Shown: piece by piece, positions 1 to 9,030 of the stretch
Layout: each line of letters begins with the position of its first letter
How positions within the stretch are numbered: position 1 is the stretch's first letter
Origin: JAFMKE01 sp964655225
GTDB lineage: Bacteria; Bacteroidota; Bacteroidia; Chitinophagales; UBA8649
DNA: 64,000 bases
Assembly (NCBI GenBank): GCA_964655225.1
Contig: CAZZMB010000004.1
Coordinates: 1-64,000 of the forward strand
Direction: 5' to 3'
Position numbers and translations under genes: made by a program
Notes under the pieces: model-generated
Told to the model about the DNA's origin: nothing
The model's input: the letters and a program-made list of their open reading frames with translations, nothing else
Databases searched by the model: none

Positions 1-101
1 TTAAAAATAACAACAACAATTTTTAAACATTATATCAGATATGGTGTTTACTTACAAATACACAAACTAAACCAATTTTTTTAAACCCAAAATTTATCAC
101 A

Positions 102-1049
102 ATGAACAAAAATATTTTTTTATTTATCCCGATGTTATTATTAATTCTAGTTTCTGCTTGTAAAGAGGACGTTGATCCACCAGTAGATCCTATGACTATC
201 GTAGAAACTGCTCAGGCAACTGCCGATTTGAGCTTTTTAGTTGAAGCAGTTGTTGCTGCAGATTTGGTAGATGCTCTAAATAGTGGAACATTTACAGTAT
301 TTGCTCCAAACAATGCGGCGTTTCAAGCCTTATTAGATTCTGATCCAGCTTGGAATGTTATTTCGGACATCCCTGTTGCAACTTTAACAAGTGTGTTACT
401 ATACCATGTTGTAGAAGGCGAAGTTAAAGAAGCTGATTTGTCTGATACTTATGTAAATACACTTTCTCCAGGTCCAAACTCGGAGCCACTTTCATTACAA
501 ATCAATGTTACTGGCGGTGTATTTTTTGACGGAGATGCAACCCCACTTTCTACGGATATCCAAACAAGCAATGGTGTAGTGCATGTGATCGACAAAGTAA
601 TGATGCCAAATTCATTGGCAGAATTCGCACTAGCTAATCCAAATTTTTCCATTCTCGTTCAGGCCTTAGCTCGTCCATCTTTTAATGGTGCTTACTTAGG
701 CGCTCTAACCGGAACAAACCCATTAACAGTGTTTGCGCCAACAAATGCAGCTTTCGAAGCTCTTATTGCAGCGGTGCCAACTTGGAATTCTTTGGATGAT
801 ATAGGGGATGCTTCTCTAATGGGAGTGTTAGATTATCACGTATATGCAGGAGGAAATGTTCAATCAGATCAATTGACTGATGGCCAAGTTATTCCAATGT
901 TAGGAAGTGGTGACATCACTATAGATTTATCGAACGGCGTTGCTATCAATACTACCAGTGGACAAACGGTGAGTGTAGCTATAGCTGACGTACAGAGTTT
1001 GAATGGGGTAATACATGTTGTTGAAGAAGTACTACTACCAACACCTTAA
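102..1049 (+). CDS. Lipoprotein with two fasciclin (FAS1) domains
   Basis: A 315-residue exported lipoprotein. The N-terminus has a hydrophobic signal ending in the lipobox LVSAC with the lipidated Cys at residue 20. Two FAS1 domains follow, at about residues 33-165 and 175-313. Each shows the family pattern of a T-V-F-A-P-N/T-N-A-A-F motif near the front and a G-V-I/V-H-V-I/V strand near the end. FAS1 domains usually mediate adhesion to surfaces or matrix, so this is probably a surface or periplasmic adhesion-type protein; its ligand is unknown. It is followed by a strong terminator and stands as a single transcription unit. No clear Bacteroidota -33/-7 promoter is visible in the first 100 bases. 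The family call is secure, the role is inferred. Confidence 0.9.
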   Translation: MNKNIFLFIPMLLLILVSACKEDVDPPVDPMTIVETAQATADLSFLVEAVVAADLVDALNSGTFTVFAPNNAAFQALLDSDPAWNVISDIPVATLTSVLLYHVVEGEVKEADLSDTYVNTLSPGPNSEPLSLQINVTGGVFFDGDATPLSTDIQTSNGVVHVIDKVMMPNSLAEFALANPNFSILVQALARPSFNGAYLGALTGTNPLTVFAPTNAAFEALIAAVPTWNSLDDIGDASLMGVLDYHVYAGGNVQSDQLTDGQVIPMLGSGDITIDLSNGVAINTTSGQTVSVAIADVQSLNGVIHVVEEVLLPTP

Positions 1050-1071
1050 TTTTTCATTCTGGTTTAGAAGG

Positions 1072-1107
1072 AAGGGAGACAAGCGAGAGCAAGTCTCCCT
1101 TTTTTTA
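1072..1107 (+). terminator. Rho-independent terminator of the FAS1 gene
   Basis: A perfect 9-bp stem (AAGGGAGAC at 1072-1080 with GTCTCCCTT at 1093-1101), a 12-nt loop and a continuous T run directly after it. It lies 22 bases beyond the FAS1 stop codon. Confidence 0.9.
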
Positions 1108-1378
1108 TGATTAATACTATAGCTATGGACCAAAATTCTCCAGAGACTCCTAGATGTGCTGATGAATGAAAAGACTTTTTCTTTCCACAGATTTTGGCAA
1201 ACACCGCTGACCTATACTAGTAAATTATAAATAAAGTGTTAAGCGTCTATTTTAGAAAGTTTAGCTTGAGCGTTGATTTTTGATTTCTCAATTAAAAAAA
1301 CGAACAAAAAACCTAAGCATAAATTAATGCCAAATAAACAGGGTAATCAGTAAGCATGTAAGTAAATTTTTAACCGAT
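1108..1378. other. Intergenic region with no recognisable gene
   Basis: With the terminator before it, this gap between the convergent FAS1 gene and the response regulator is about 330 bases. It is AT-rich, has no plausible ORF, tRNA or repeat, and shows no clear terminator for the leftward regulator operon. Confidence 0.6.
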
Positions 1379-2074
1379 CTAATCAGTAAACTTGTATCCG
1401 ACACCTCGAATACTATGGAAGTACTCTGGTCGCTTGGCATCCTTTTCGAAGTATTTTCTGAAGGATAAAATAAAATTATCGATGGTTCGGGTAGATGGGA
1501 AAACATCATAACCCCAGACGTATTTTAAGATTTGTTGACGAGAAACGGCTTGGTTCTTTCTGTCTATTAAAAGTTTGAGCAGCGCTGTTTCTTTCTTAGT
1601 TAAATTGAATGATTGACTCTCGAAATTAGACGCTTCATAGGTGCCAAAGTTTATTTTATTCCCCCCAAATTCATATGAACTCAACTGAGTTTCTTGCTCA
1701 GTACCTTTCAAGCTATGTTTAATTAAGACTCTGGCTCTTAATAATAATTCTTCAAGGTTAAAAGGTTTAGTGAGATAATCATCAGCGCCAAGTTTTAATC
1801 CCTTTACCTTATCCTTACTCGTGTCTTTTGCGGTTAAAAATAATATGGGAGTTTCGTTGTCTGTCAAACGGATTTTTTCACAAACTTCAAATCCGTTCAC
1901 CTCGGGCATCATTACATCTAGGATAACCAAATTGAAACGTTGATTTTGAATTTTATTTAAAGCTTCACTTCCGTCAACAGCTTCCTCGACTTCATAACCC
2001 TCCAATTGTAAGTTTAACTTAATACCATCTCGAAGGCTTTTTTCATCTTCAGCAAGTAATACACGAGTCAACAT
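1379..2074 (-). CDS. OmpR/PhoB-family response regulator
   Basis: A 231-residue two-component regulator. The receiver domain (about 1-120) has the acidic pair E9-D10, the phospho-acceptor D53 in VILDVMMP, T81 and K103 in YLTKPF. A winged-helix DNA-binding domain (about 135-231) contains the typical Trp-Gly-Tyr wing region and ends RGVGYKF. I chose the ATG at 2074: the reading frame stays open to 2302, but that extension overlaps the upstream kinase gene and would put about 76 unrelated residues before the receiver start MLTRVLLAEDE. It is the last gene of a leftward group with two histidine kinases, 16 bases after the nearer one, which is the obvious partner. Confidence 0.93.
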   Translation of the reverse strand: MLTRVLLAEDEKSLRDGIKLNLQLEGYEVEEAVDGSEALNKIQNQRFNLVILDVMMPEVNGFEVCEKIRLTDNETPILFLTAKDTSKDKVKGLKLGADDYLTKPFNLEELLLRARVLIKHSLKGTEQETQLSSYEFGGNKINFGTYEASNFESQSFNLTKKETALLKLLIDRKNQAVSRQQILKYVWGYDVFPSTRTIDNFILSFRKYFEKDAKRPEYFHSIRGVGYKFTD

Positions 2075-2090
2075 AATTATTTTTTTGAAT

Positions 2091-3080
2091 TCAAACGTTA
2101 AATATAATTTTAAATATGGCTCCACTAGGAAGGTTATGCTCAATATCAACTTTCCCATCTTGAAACTGAACGAGCTGCTTAACAATATAAAGCCCCAAAC
2201 CAGTCCCTCTAGCTTGCCGCGTATCTTCATTTCCAACGCGATAAAACTTATTAAAAACAGCGGAATGTTCTTCTTTAGGTATTCCAGGACCTGTATCCGC
2301 AATAGCTAACTCTACCTTATTATTTGTTTGTTTTAAAGTGACAGTTACCACTGAATCTTTAGCATACTTGATGGCATTATCTAATAAATTACTTAATATT
2401 GAATTTATACAAGTCTTATCACCCTGAATGAATATGTCATCTTGGATATCTGCACTTAAAGTGATGTCTTTTCTCTCTTTATAATATGTTATTATCTGCT
2501 TGCTTAGCACACTGAGATTGAGGGCTTCCTTGGTAAATCCATATTGGTCATTTTCAATTTTAGCAGCAATGAGGATATTTTCAACTAAATTTTCTAATCG
2601 ATCAACTTCCGAAAGAGAGCTGGCTATAAGTTGATTTTGTTTTTCCTTATCTAACTCACGTAAACGCATGGTTTCATTCATTAACTTAATCGATGCCAAT
2701 GGGGACTTTAACTCATGAGTAATAGATAAAATAAAGTTTTTTTGCTGTCGGGCAATAGCGATTTCCTGTTTGAAGGATTGAAATATTTTAACCATTCCAA
2801 GAGTTAGAATAATGAAGAAGACGATTCCTTCTGTTAAAATCATTACTTTTTGTCTCTTGAATTTTTCATTGAGTACTTGAAAATCTTCTGTAGATTTAAA
2901 ATCCAAGGAAGTGCCTCCCTCGTATACCTGGTACTTAAGGCTTTCAAATTTCACGAGGTCAGAATAATGCTGCTCTATTTTTGTATAGAGTAAATAATTC
3001 CACCAAAATAAGAATGCAAAGACATAAATTAAGATGACGTAGAATAATAAAAATTTCTTTTTTGCTTTTTCCTTGAACAT
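2091..3080 (-). CDS. Membrane sensor histidine kinase (329 aa)
   Basis: A classical sensor kinase. Two membrane segments (about residues 10-30 and 79-98) flank a small extracytoplasmic loop. The HisKA domain has the phospho-acceptor H122 in SITHELKSPLASIK. The ATPase domain has the N box NLLDNAIKYA, G1 box DTGPGIP, F box FNKFYRVG and G2 box GTGLGLYIV, so all catalytic motifs look intact. There is no HAMP or PAS domain. It starts 2 bases after the stop of the 1217-residue kinase and lies 16 bases before the OmpR-type regulator, so the three are probably cotranscribed. The signal sensed is unknown. Confidence 0.93.
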   Translation of the reverse strand: MFKEKAKKKFLLFYVILIYVFAFLFWWNYLLYTKIEQHYSDLVKFESLKYQVYEGGTSLDFKSTEDFQVLNEKFKRQKVMILTEGIVFFIILTLGMVKIFQSFKQEIAIARQQKNFILSITHELKSPLASIKLMNETMRLRELDKEKQNQLIASSLSEVDRLENLVENILIAAKIENDQYGFTKEALNLSVLSKQIITYYKERKDITLSADIQDDIFIQGDKTCINSILSNLLDNAIKYAKDSVVTVTLKQTNNKVELAIADTGPGIPKEEHSAVFNKFYRVGNEDTRQARGTGLGLYIVKQLVQFQDGKVDIEHNLPSGAIFKIIFNV

Positions 3081-3082
3081 GC

Positions 3083-6000
3083 CTAGTTAAAATTAGAATG
3101 CTTTGGTAAGGTAACAAAGAATGTGCTGCCATTGTTTTCTTTACTTTCAAACCATATTTTCCCTTCACTGTTTTCAATAATTTGCTTGCTAATAGCCAAG
3201 CCTAGTCCAGTACCGCTGGATTTGCTTGTAAAGTTTGGCACAAATACTTTGTGCGCCATATCTTCAGGTATCCCAATACCGTTGTCTATTACTTGTATTT
3301 CGAAGTGTTTCTCTTTTTCGAAAAGTAACACCTTAATCAGTGGCTCTTTCTTATCTTCACTGGCTTGCTGAGCATTTTTAATAAGGTTATTGAATACACT
3401 TAATAATTGATTCTTATCGGCATAAACCCACGCATCTAGATTTTTTTGGGAAAATTGAATTGATGTTTTACTGGTTTGGTTAAATAAGTTGACCACATTC
3501 TGAATAATATCGGTAAGGCTAACTTTTTCTTTACTGGCACTGGGCATCTTTGCAAAGGAAGAAAATGCAGTAGCTATCTCAGAGAGATTATCAATTTGTT
3601 CTATCATCGTTTGACAAACCCTCTTGGCAAGTTGCCCCACATCGTCAGGATTGTCTTGTATAGTGCGCTGGAGATGCTGAATACCCAATTTCATTGGAGT
3701 TAATGGGTTTTTTATCTCATGCGCAATTTGTCTAGCCATTTCACGCCAGGCGGATTCACGTTCAGACTGTGCGAGTGCATGAGCACTTTCCTCGATCTGT
3801 TCAATCATTTTATTGTATTCTGCTACCAATGCCCCAATCTCATCATCACTACTCCATTGTATTTTTTCATTCTTACTACTTATTGAAACCAAGCCAATTT
3901 TTTTGGCAATACTGGCTAATGGTCGAGTTAAGGAATTGGAAATAATAAAAGCCATAAGGATAGAAATCATCATCAATAAAACGTAAACATTGACCAATGC
4001 TACCATTAAATCAGATAACTCATTGTTTAGTGTTTCTTCCTGCGCGAAATACGGCATATTGAGTATGCCGATTGCTTGACCATCAGCTAATCGAATGGGG
4101 ACATAGATAGATTGGTAATTTAATTTTCCAATTTGCTCTCGGTGAATGTATCTTTCTTCCCTTAAAGTAAAAATGTGATGAAGTGCTAAAGGGTTTATTT
4201 TATTGGAAATCAGGCCGCTGCTAAACACCTCAGGCTGTGAGCTAAACTTTAGGGTACCTGCTAGATCAAAAAAGTTAATATCGATCCCTTGAATTTCTGC
4301 CATAGAGGCTACTTCTGTTGCCATGTTATCTGGCAGGCCCAATGAAGCTCCATTATTCTCTCTCATTATATAATATTCCAAAGAAGATAAGACAGCTTGC
4401 TGTTTCTTAATTAGCTTATCGGTCTCATTAGTTTTATATATTTTGCTAAAATATCCAATGGTAACAATACCAATTACAATAAAAGATGCGACAGTGATTA
4501 AGGCAATTGATAAATTGATTTTATTCTGAAAGCTTAAGCGAAGAGGTTTAATAGGAATCAGTTTGCTGCGTTTACCTAGAATGTATATAACGATAAATGC
4601 AATGAACCCGAGAAAGCCCAGAAAGCAAATGATATAACTAAAGGTTGAAATCGCGACCAACCAGGATGTCCGCTTATCACTAATAACAACGACTGTTTCT
4701 AAATCAATTTGGAAAAAAGTTAACTCTAAGTTTTCATCCCTCAGTACAAATGGATAGTTTTCTTTCAGCTCGAAAGATTTCAAATAATAGGGGAATGGAT
4801 ATTCCCCAGATTGATTGACAATATAGTTGCTTTTGTATACACCGTAATCATACTCTTTAGAAGATCCAAATTCAGCAATAGGACTAGTTTTTTGCTCAAC
4901 TAGTAACTCGGGGTAAAGGTTTTCTTTAGTAAAGGTTTTCGGACTAAACTCTAAGACTAAAGTCCCGCTTACTTGTCCATTGTTTTCAATTGGGAGAATA
5001 GATAAATAAGAATTCTTACCATTACTCTGGGGGACAAGGAACAACCATTCAGAATAGGTATCATCTGCCTGCTGGTTAATGATATCATAAAAGTAGCTTA
5101 GCTCAATATCTCTGGATGTTTTAATTGGCTTTCCTTCGAGGTTAAATGCAGTAGCACTAACATTATACCGGCTTAGAGAACCTCCAAAATAAAGGAAGTT
5201 CAATCGTTGTTGTAATTCTTTTTCTGAAACGAACGGAGAGATAAAAAACTTTTTGAAGTAAGGATCTTTTTTGATTTTATCCTGGATTCCTTCAAATTGA
5301 TACTCCGTGATTAAATCGTGATTTTCACTAAGTTGGTTGGCTGTAATTTCCTTTCTTAAATTTTCATTCTTAACATTATAAAAACTCAATATGCTCGCAA
5401 TAATTACGGATGAAAAAAACAAACTATTGATGATATGATTGAATCGATTTTCATAGTTATTTGCTCTTAACAGTTTAAAGAATATCACGCTATGGAAACA
5501 CAATACTAATGGAACGAACGCAGCAAACGGTTCTGAACTAAAATAAACCAAGAGCACACCACACACCGCAAAATAGCCTGAAACAATAAAGTATTTTGAC
5601 TTGAGGTGGTTTAGATAGATGGCATGGGTCCATATGTATAGGCTTATAAATAAACCAAGGGTAAGCATGCCTATTATTGTCAAACCTAACCAAGTGTAAA
5701 CACTGCTTAAAGCGAAGTTGCTAATTTCAAATGATATGGTGGAATCTAAGATTAAACTTTGCAAAATGGAATTGTAGAGCACAATTTGTACAATTAACCA
5801 TGCACCAAGGACCAATTGACCAATATGACGCAAGCTCCATTGCTTGAGATAATACTGCATTCCGATGAGTAAATTAATAAACAATAGAATAATCGCGTTA
5901 ACAAATAAATGGCCAAGTGAAGAACCAAAATACTGCGATGCATAAAGTGCGGGGTTAAATAGTACACTATGGATAAATCCAAAATTGACAAATTCAATGA

Positions 6001-6736
6001 GCTTAAAAAAAATGATACTAGCAATTAACAAGACCAGATAGCTGGTCCATGGGGCATAGGACTTATTGAAATAGTAAATGAATAACCAAGTTATCATCCA
6101 AAAGGAAAATAAGCAGACAAAACCCATGATCAGTTCATCATTTGATGCAGCAGCTGCATTATCGCTTATTTTTTTTACACTAAACAGCAGCGTATTGTTC
6201 AAGCTCATCATGCCATAACCCTTCTTCTCCTCTGTACTTATTTCCGTTTTTTTATTAAATGGATAGTGTGGATAAAACTCATTGCTTAAGTACTTGTTCT
6301 CAATGTGAAAATTTTGTTTAAGCAGTTGCATGGCAATCAACTGGTATGCCCCTATTTTTCGCTTAAATCCAATGTAATATCCATTTTTAGTGAGAATCAA
6401 TTTTCCATTTCCATCCATGTCGAGCGGAGAGATATCGGGCAGCGTTAAATTCTTATTCCAGAACATTAAACTATCTGATTTAAAAACAAAAAACAAGATG
6501 TCGTCTTTCAAGTAGTCAGCAATGTCTTCGGTAGACATATTCCCCGAAGAAATTTGATTGAGGAATTCCGAATTGGATGAAAGCGTATTTACTTTTCGCT
6601 CAAATTGATATATATTATCTTGAGCGAGTCGACAAGTCTTTTCAAAACTTTCAGTTGGACTTTGAAAAATAGTAAACCCTGCGCCTGAGATAAACAGAAT
6701 ACCAAAGAATACTAGACTATGTTTAAAGAGTTTCAA
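3083..6736 (-). CDS. Giant multi-pass sensor histidine kinase (1217 aa)
   Basis: The N-terminal half has a first membrane segment (about 7-25), an extracytoplasmic stretch to about 200, and then about eight closely spaced hydrophobic segments to about 455. A second large extracytoplasmic domain (about 460-710), further membrane segments near 715, 760 and 935, and a HAMP-like linker follow. The C-terminal kinase resembles NtrY-type enzymes: REMARQIAHEIKNPLTPM with the phospho-acceptor at H1006, N box NNLIKNAQQA, G1 DNGIGIP and G2 GTGLGLAISK. All catalytic motifs look intact. It is the first kinase of the HK-HK-RR group and carries no receiver domain of its own. Many Bacteroidota encode kinases of this shape, but I know of no assigned signal. 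The multi-pass sensor suggests a membrane, lipid or envelope signal; this is inference. Confidence 0.9.
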   Translation of the reverse strand: MKLFKHSLVFFGILFISGAGFTIFQSPTESFEKTCRLAQDNIYQFERKVNTLSSNSEFLNQISSGNMSTEDIADYLKDDILFFVFKSDSLMFWNKNLTLPDISPLDMDGNGKLILTKNGYYIGFKRKIGAYQLIAMQLLKQNFHIENKYLSNEFYPHYPFNKKTEISTEEKKGYGMMSLNNTLLFSVKKISDNAAAASNDELIMGFVCLFSFWMITWLFIYYFNKSYAPWTSYLVLLIASIIFFKLIEFVNFGFIHSVLFNPALYASQYFGSSLGHLFVNAIILLFINLLIGMQYYLKQWSLRHIGQLVLGAWLIVQIVLYNSILQSLILDSTISFEISNFALSSVYTWLGLTIIGMLTLGLFISLYIWTHAIYLNHLKSKYFIVSGYFAVCGVLLVYFSSEPFAAFVPLVLCFHSVIFFKLLRANNYENRFNHIINSLFFSSVIIASILSFYNVKNENLRKEITANQLSENHDLITEYQFEGIQDKIKKDPYFKKFFISPFVSEKELQQRLNFLYFGGSLSRYNVSATAFNLEGKPIKTSRDIELSYFYDIINQQADDTYSEWLFLVPQSNGKNSYLSILPIENNGQVSGTLVLEFSPKTFTKENLYPELLVEQKTSPIAEFGSSKEYDYGVYKSNYIVNQSGEYPFPYYLKSFELKENYPFVLRDENLELTFFQIDLETVVVISDKRTSWLVAISTFSYIICFLGFLGFIAFIVIYILGKRSKLIPIKPLRLSFQNKINLSIALITVASFIVIGIVTIGYFSKIYKTNETDKLIKKQQAVLSSLEYYIMRENNGASLGLPDNMATEVASMAEIQGIDINFFDLAGTLKFSSQPEVFSSGLISNKINPLALHHIFTLREERYIHREQIGKLNYQSIYVPIRLADGQAIGILNMPYFAQEETLNNELSDLMVALVNVYVLLMMISILMAFIISNSLTRPLASIAKKIGLVSISSKNEKIQWSSDDEIGALVAEYNKMIEQIEESAHALAQSERESAWREMARQIAHEIKNPLTPMKLGIQHLQRTIQDNPDDVGQLAKRVCQTMIEQIDNLSEIATAFSSFAKMPSASKEKVSLTDIIQNVVNLFNQTSKTSIQFSQKNLDAWVYADKNQLLSVFNNLIKNAQQASEDKKEPLIKVLLFEKEKHFEIQVIDNGIGIPEDMAHKVFVPNFTSKSSGTGLGLAISKQIIENSEGKIWFESKENNGSTFFVTLPKHSNFN

Positions 6737-6836
6737 ATGCTGACGCTTTAGTGTTAAAAATTAAAGGTATATAATTTGATAACAAAAATTGTGCTCAAAA
6801 TATCTTGAGTAAAGAAACGTATTAAACATGCTGAAC

Positions 6837-7418
6837 TTATTGCTGTTTGCCAAAATCTTGTGTAAAGTAAAAGTGCCAATAAGTATTTTCGAGAGAATCT
6901 TCAAAATAGACACCGCAACCCATATCTTCAACATCAGCGGCCAGTAGGTTTGATCGATGTCCTTTGCTCTGAATGAATGCATTCACAATAGCCTTGCAGA
7001 GCTCGTAATAGCTTGAGGGATCTTGCGTATTGATAGCCCCATAATAAATATTTTCCGCGAGTGTGATAGACGACTCATATCCTGCTACAGCAGCTCTTTT
7101 ATCTATTGTTTCTAAAGATTTGTTTTGCTTATTGTTGTGTGCAAAAAATTGAAAAGACTGCATTTGTTGACTATGAATATAGGCTGCATCGCTTAAGTTG
7201 GCGTTGTAACTTAGGGCAGATTTTCCTTTTCTTTTTCTGTAAATATTTGTTAGATAGAGTACGCCAAGTTCAATCAAGTTACGATCAATGGCCTTTACAT
7301 TAATTCTTTCATTGAATATGTTTGGCTTAATTCCTTCCGGCAAGTTATACGAATTTCCCAATCCAAAATTAACTGTAAATAAGCTAGCTAAAAACAATAT
7401 GTTTATCGATGTTTTCAC
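6837..7418 (-). CDS. Exported CAP (SCP/PR-1-like) domain protein
   Basis: A 193-residue protein with an N-terminal signal peptide (about 1-23). The CAP fold signatures are visible: an early helix with YLTNIYRKRKG, HSQQMQSFQFFAHNN containing the first conserved His, LAENIYYG with the conserved Glu, KGHRSNLL with the second conserved His region, GCGVYFED, and a C-terminal YWHFYFTQDFG. Bacterial CAP proteins are secreted and poorly characterised; proposed roles include binding of lipids or peptides. It is transcribed leftward, 100 bases upstream of the giant sensor kinase, so cotranscription with the two-component genes is possible but unproven. Confidence 0.85.
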   Translation of the reverse strand: MKTSINILFLASLFTVNFGLGNSYNLPEGIKPNIFNERINVKAIDRNLIELGVLYLTNIYRKRKGKSALSYNANLSDAAYIHSQQMQSFQFFAHNNKQNKSLETIDKRAAVAGYESSITLAENIYYGAINTQDPSSYYELCKAIVNAFIQSKGHRSNLLAADVEDMGCGVYFEDSLENTYWHFYFTQDFGKQQ

Positions 7419-7543
7419 AAGTAGTTAACGATTTTAGTTTTTCTTATATTATGGGCTTGAGGCTTAAATAATTGGCCTGTAAAACAGGTCTAGTTTAAAT
7501 TCAGTCTAAATTGGTAAAATAGTTGACTTTTTGACAATGTTTA

Positions 7544-7575
7544 TTGGCTTTTTATTGTAACAAGTACTACCTTTG
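7544..7575 (+). promoter_or_regulatory. Bacteroidota-type promoter of the actA-cox operon
   Basis: A -33 element TTG (7544-7546), a 21-base spacer and a perfect -7 element TACCTTTG (7568-7575) matching TAnnTTTG. Transcription would start near 7582, about 17 bases before the actA ATG. It is the only good match in the 180-base gap before the 16-kb respiratory operon. Confidence 0.75.
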
Positions 7576-7598
7576 AGGCGATTTTAAATGACACTTTT

Positions 7599-9002
7599 AT
7601 GACATTTAGTAGGCTAAACGCTCCAAAACATTCGGTTCGCAATATATTTCATGTATTGCTTCTATTTATTTTATGCACCTCTACGCTAAAGATTTATGCA
7701 CAAGATGCTGTAAATCAAGCGCAGTGGGATAACGGAAAATCACTTTTTAAATCGCAATGTCAAAGTTGCCACCTTCCAGATAAGAAGATGACAGGACCTG
7801 CTTTACAATATGTAAGACAGCGCTGGATTGATAATGCGGATTACAAAGATAAGACAGGTGAGGAATGGCTTTACGAGTGGATTAGAAATAATTCTTCCGT
7901 TTTAGCAACCGGTCACACGTATGCTAACGCTTTGTACAATGAGTACGACAAATCAGTAATGAGTTTGTTCCCGCAATTATCAGATGAAGAGATTGACGAT
8001 ATCCTTTACTATGCTGACAATTATGACAAAGGATCTAGTCCTGCAGCCATCTCTGCTGCTGGAGGAGGCGAAACTGTTGTTCAATCTTCATTTCCAATGG
8101 AGACATTCTTGTGGATTTTAGTAGGAAGTTTAGGTTTTATTGCGTTGATCTTGTGGAGAGTATTTAGTATGCTCAATAGGCTGTCTTTAGAAAAAGCAGG
8201 TGTTGAAATTCCACAAACAGTTCCAATTTGGAAAAACAAGAAACTAATTACGCTTGTAAACATTATTGTGGTCGTTTTTGCCGGATATTATACCGTTTCA
8301 AGTGCTATAGGTTTGGGAAGACAACAAACTTATGCGCCAGGACAGCCGATAAAATATTCGCATGAATTGCATGCAGGTAAATACCAGATTGATTGTCAGT
8401 ATTGTCACTCAGGGGCTAGCCAAAGTAAGCACTCTAATATTCCATCAATTAATGTGTGCATGAATTGTCATAAAAATATTCAAGAAGGGCCTCAGCATGG
8501 TAGAGAAGAAATTGCTAAAATATATTCAGCAATTGCTTATAACCCTAACAACGGAAATTATTTTGCAGACGATGCGCCTTTAGATGATGTGAAAGCTGCC
8601 TTGGTAGATTATTTAAAGCAAGATTACGAAGAAGATATTAATCAAGAGGCGCTTGAAGCTGCCACCGAAGCGGCATTTGCCATGTATGATAAACCAGTGG
8701 AGTGGGTGAGAATACACAACCTTCCAGACCATGTTTACTTTAATCACGCTCAGCACGTAAATGCGGGTAATGTTGAATGCCAAACATGTCATGGAAATAT
8801 TCAGGAGATGGAAGTTGTTGCGCAACATGCACCACTTTCTATGGGATGGTGTATTAATTGTCATCGTGAAACAGAAGTGGATATGGGAAACAATTATTAT
8901 CAAGTATATGAACAATACCATGAAGACTTGAAGTCAGGTGCAATGGATAAAGTAACTGTAGAAGATGTTGGCGGTACTGAGTGCCAAAAATGTCACTATT
9001 AA
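7599..9002 (+). CDS. actA: Alternative Complex III subunit ActA, multiheme cytochrome c
   Basis: A 467-residue exported c-type cytochrome of the quinol-oxidising Alternative Complex III. After a signal-like N-terminus comes a single-heme cytochrome c domain (CQSCH at 54-58). Two membrane helices follow (about 165-188 and 210-235), then a five-heme domain with CQYCH, CMNCH, CQTCH, CINCH and CQKCH, the last at the extreme C-terminus. That makes six CxxCH sites, one more than the pentaheme core usually quoted for ActA; the extra heme is the N-terminal fused domain. The protein should be anchored in the inner membrane with the hemes in the periplasm, passing electrons toward the oxidase. It is the first gene of the operon, 28 bases before actB. 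Confidence 0.93.
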   Translation: MTFSRLNAPKHSVRNIFHVLLLFILCTSTLKIYAQDAVNQAQWDNGKSLFKSQCQSCHLPDKKMTGPALQYVRQRWIDNADYKDKTGEEWLYEWIRNNSSVLATGHTYANALYNEYDKSVMSLFPQLSDEEIDDILYYADNYDKGSSPAAISAAGGGETVVQSSFPMETFLWILVGSLGFIALILWRVFSMLNRLSLEKAGVEIPQTVPIWKNKKLITLVNIIVVVFAGYYTVSSAIGLGRQQTYAPGQPIKYSHELHAGKYQIDCQYCHSGASQSKHSNIPSINVCMNCHKNIQEGPQHGREEIAKIYSAIAYNPNNGNYFADDAPLDDVKAALVDYLKQDYEEDINQEALEAATEAAFAMYDKPVEWVRIHNLPDHVYFNHAQHVNAGNVECQTCHGNIQEMEVVAQHAPLSMGWCINCHRETEVDMGNNYYQVYEQYHEDLKSGAMDKVTVEDVGGTECQKCHY

Positions 9003-9030
9003 TTATTGTAAAAATTTAATACCGATTTAA

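Noticed and set aside
2075..2302. 76-residue N-terminal extension of the response regulator
   Set aside because: It is only the frame continuing across the end of the upstream kinase gene; the receiver domain starts cleanly at 2074.
7476..7488. Short palindrome CCTGT-AAA-ACAGG between the CAP gene and actA as a possible operator
   Set aside because: Five-base arms are too short to be distinguished from chance, and it lies well upstream of the actA promoter.
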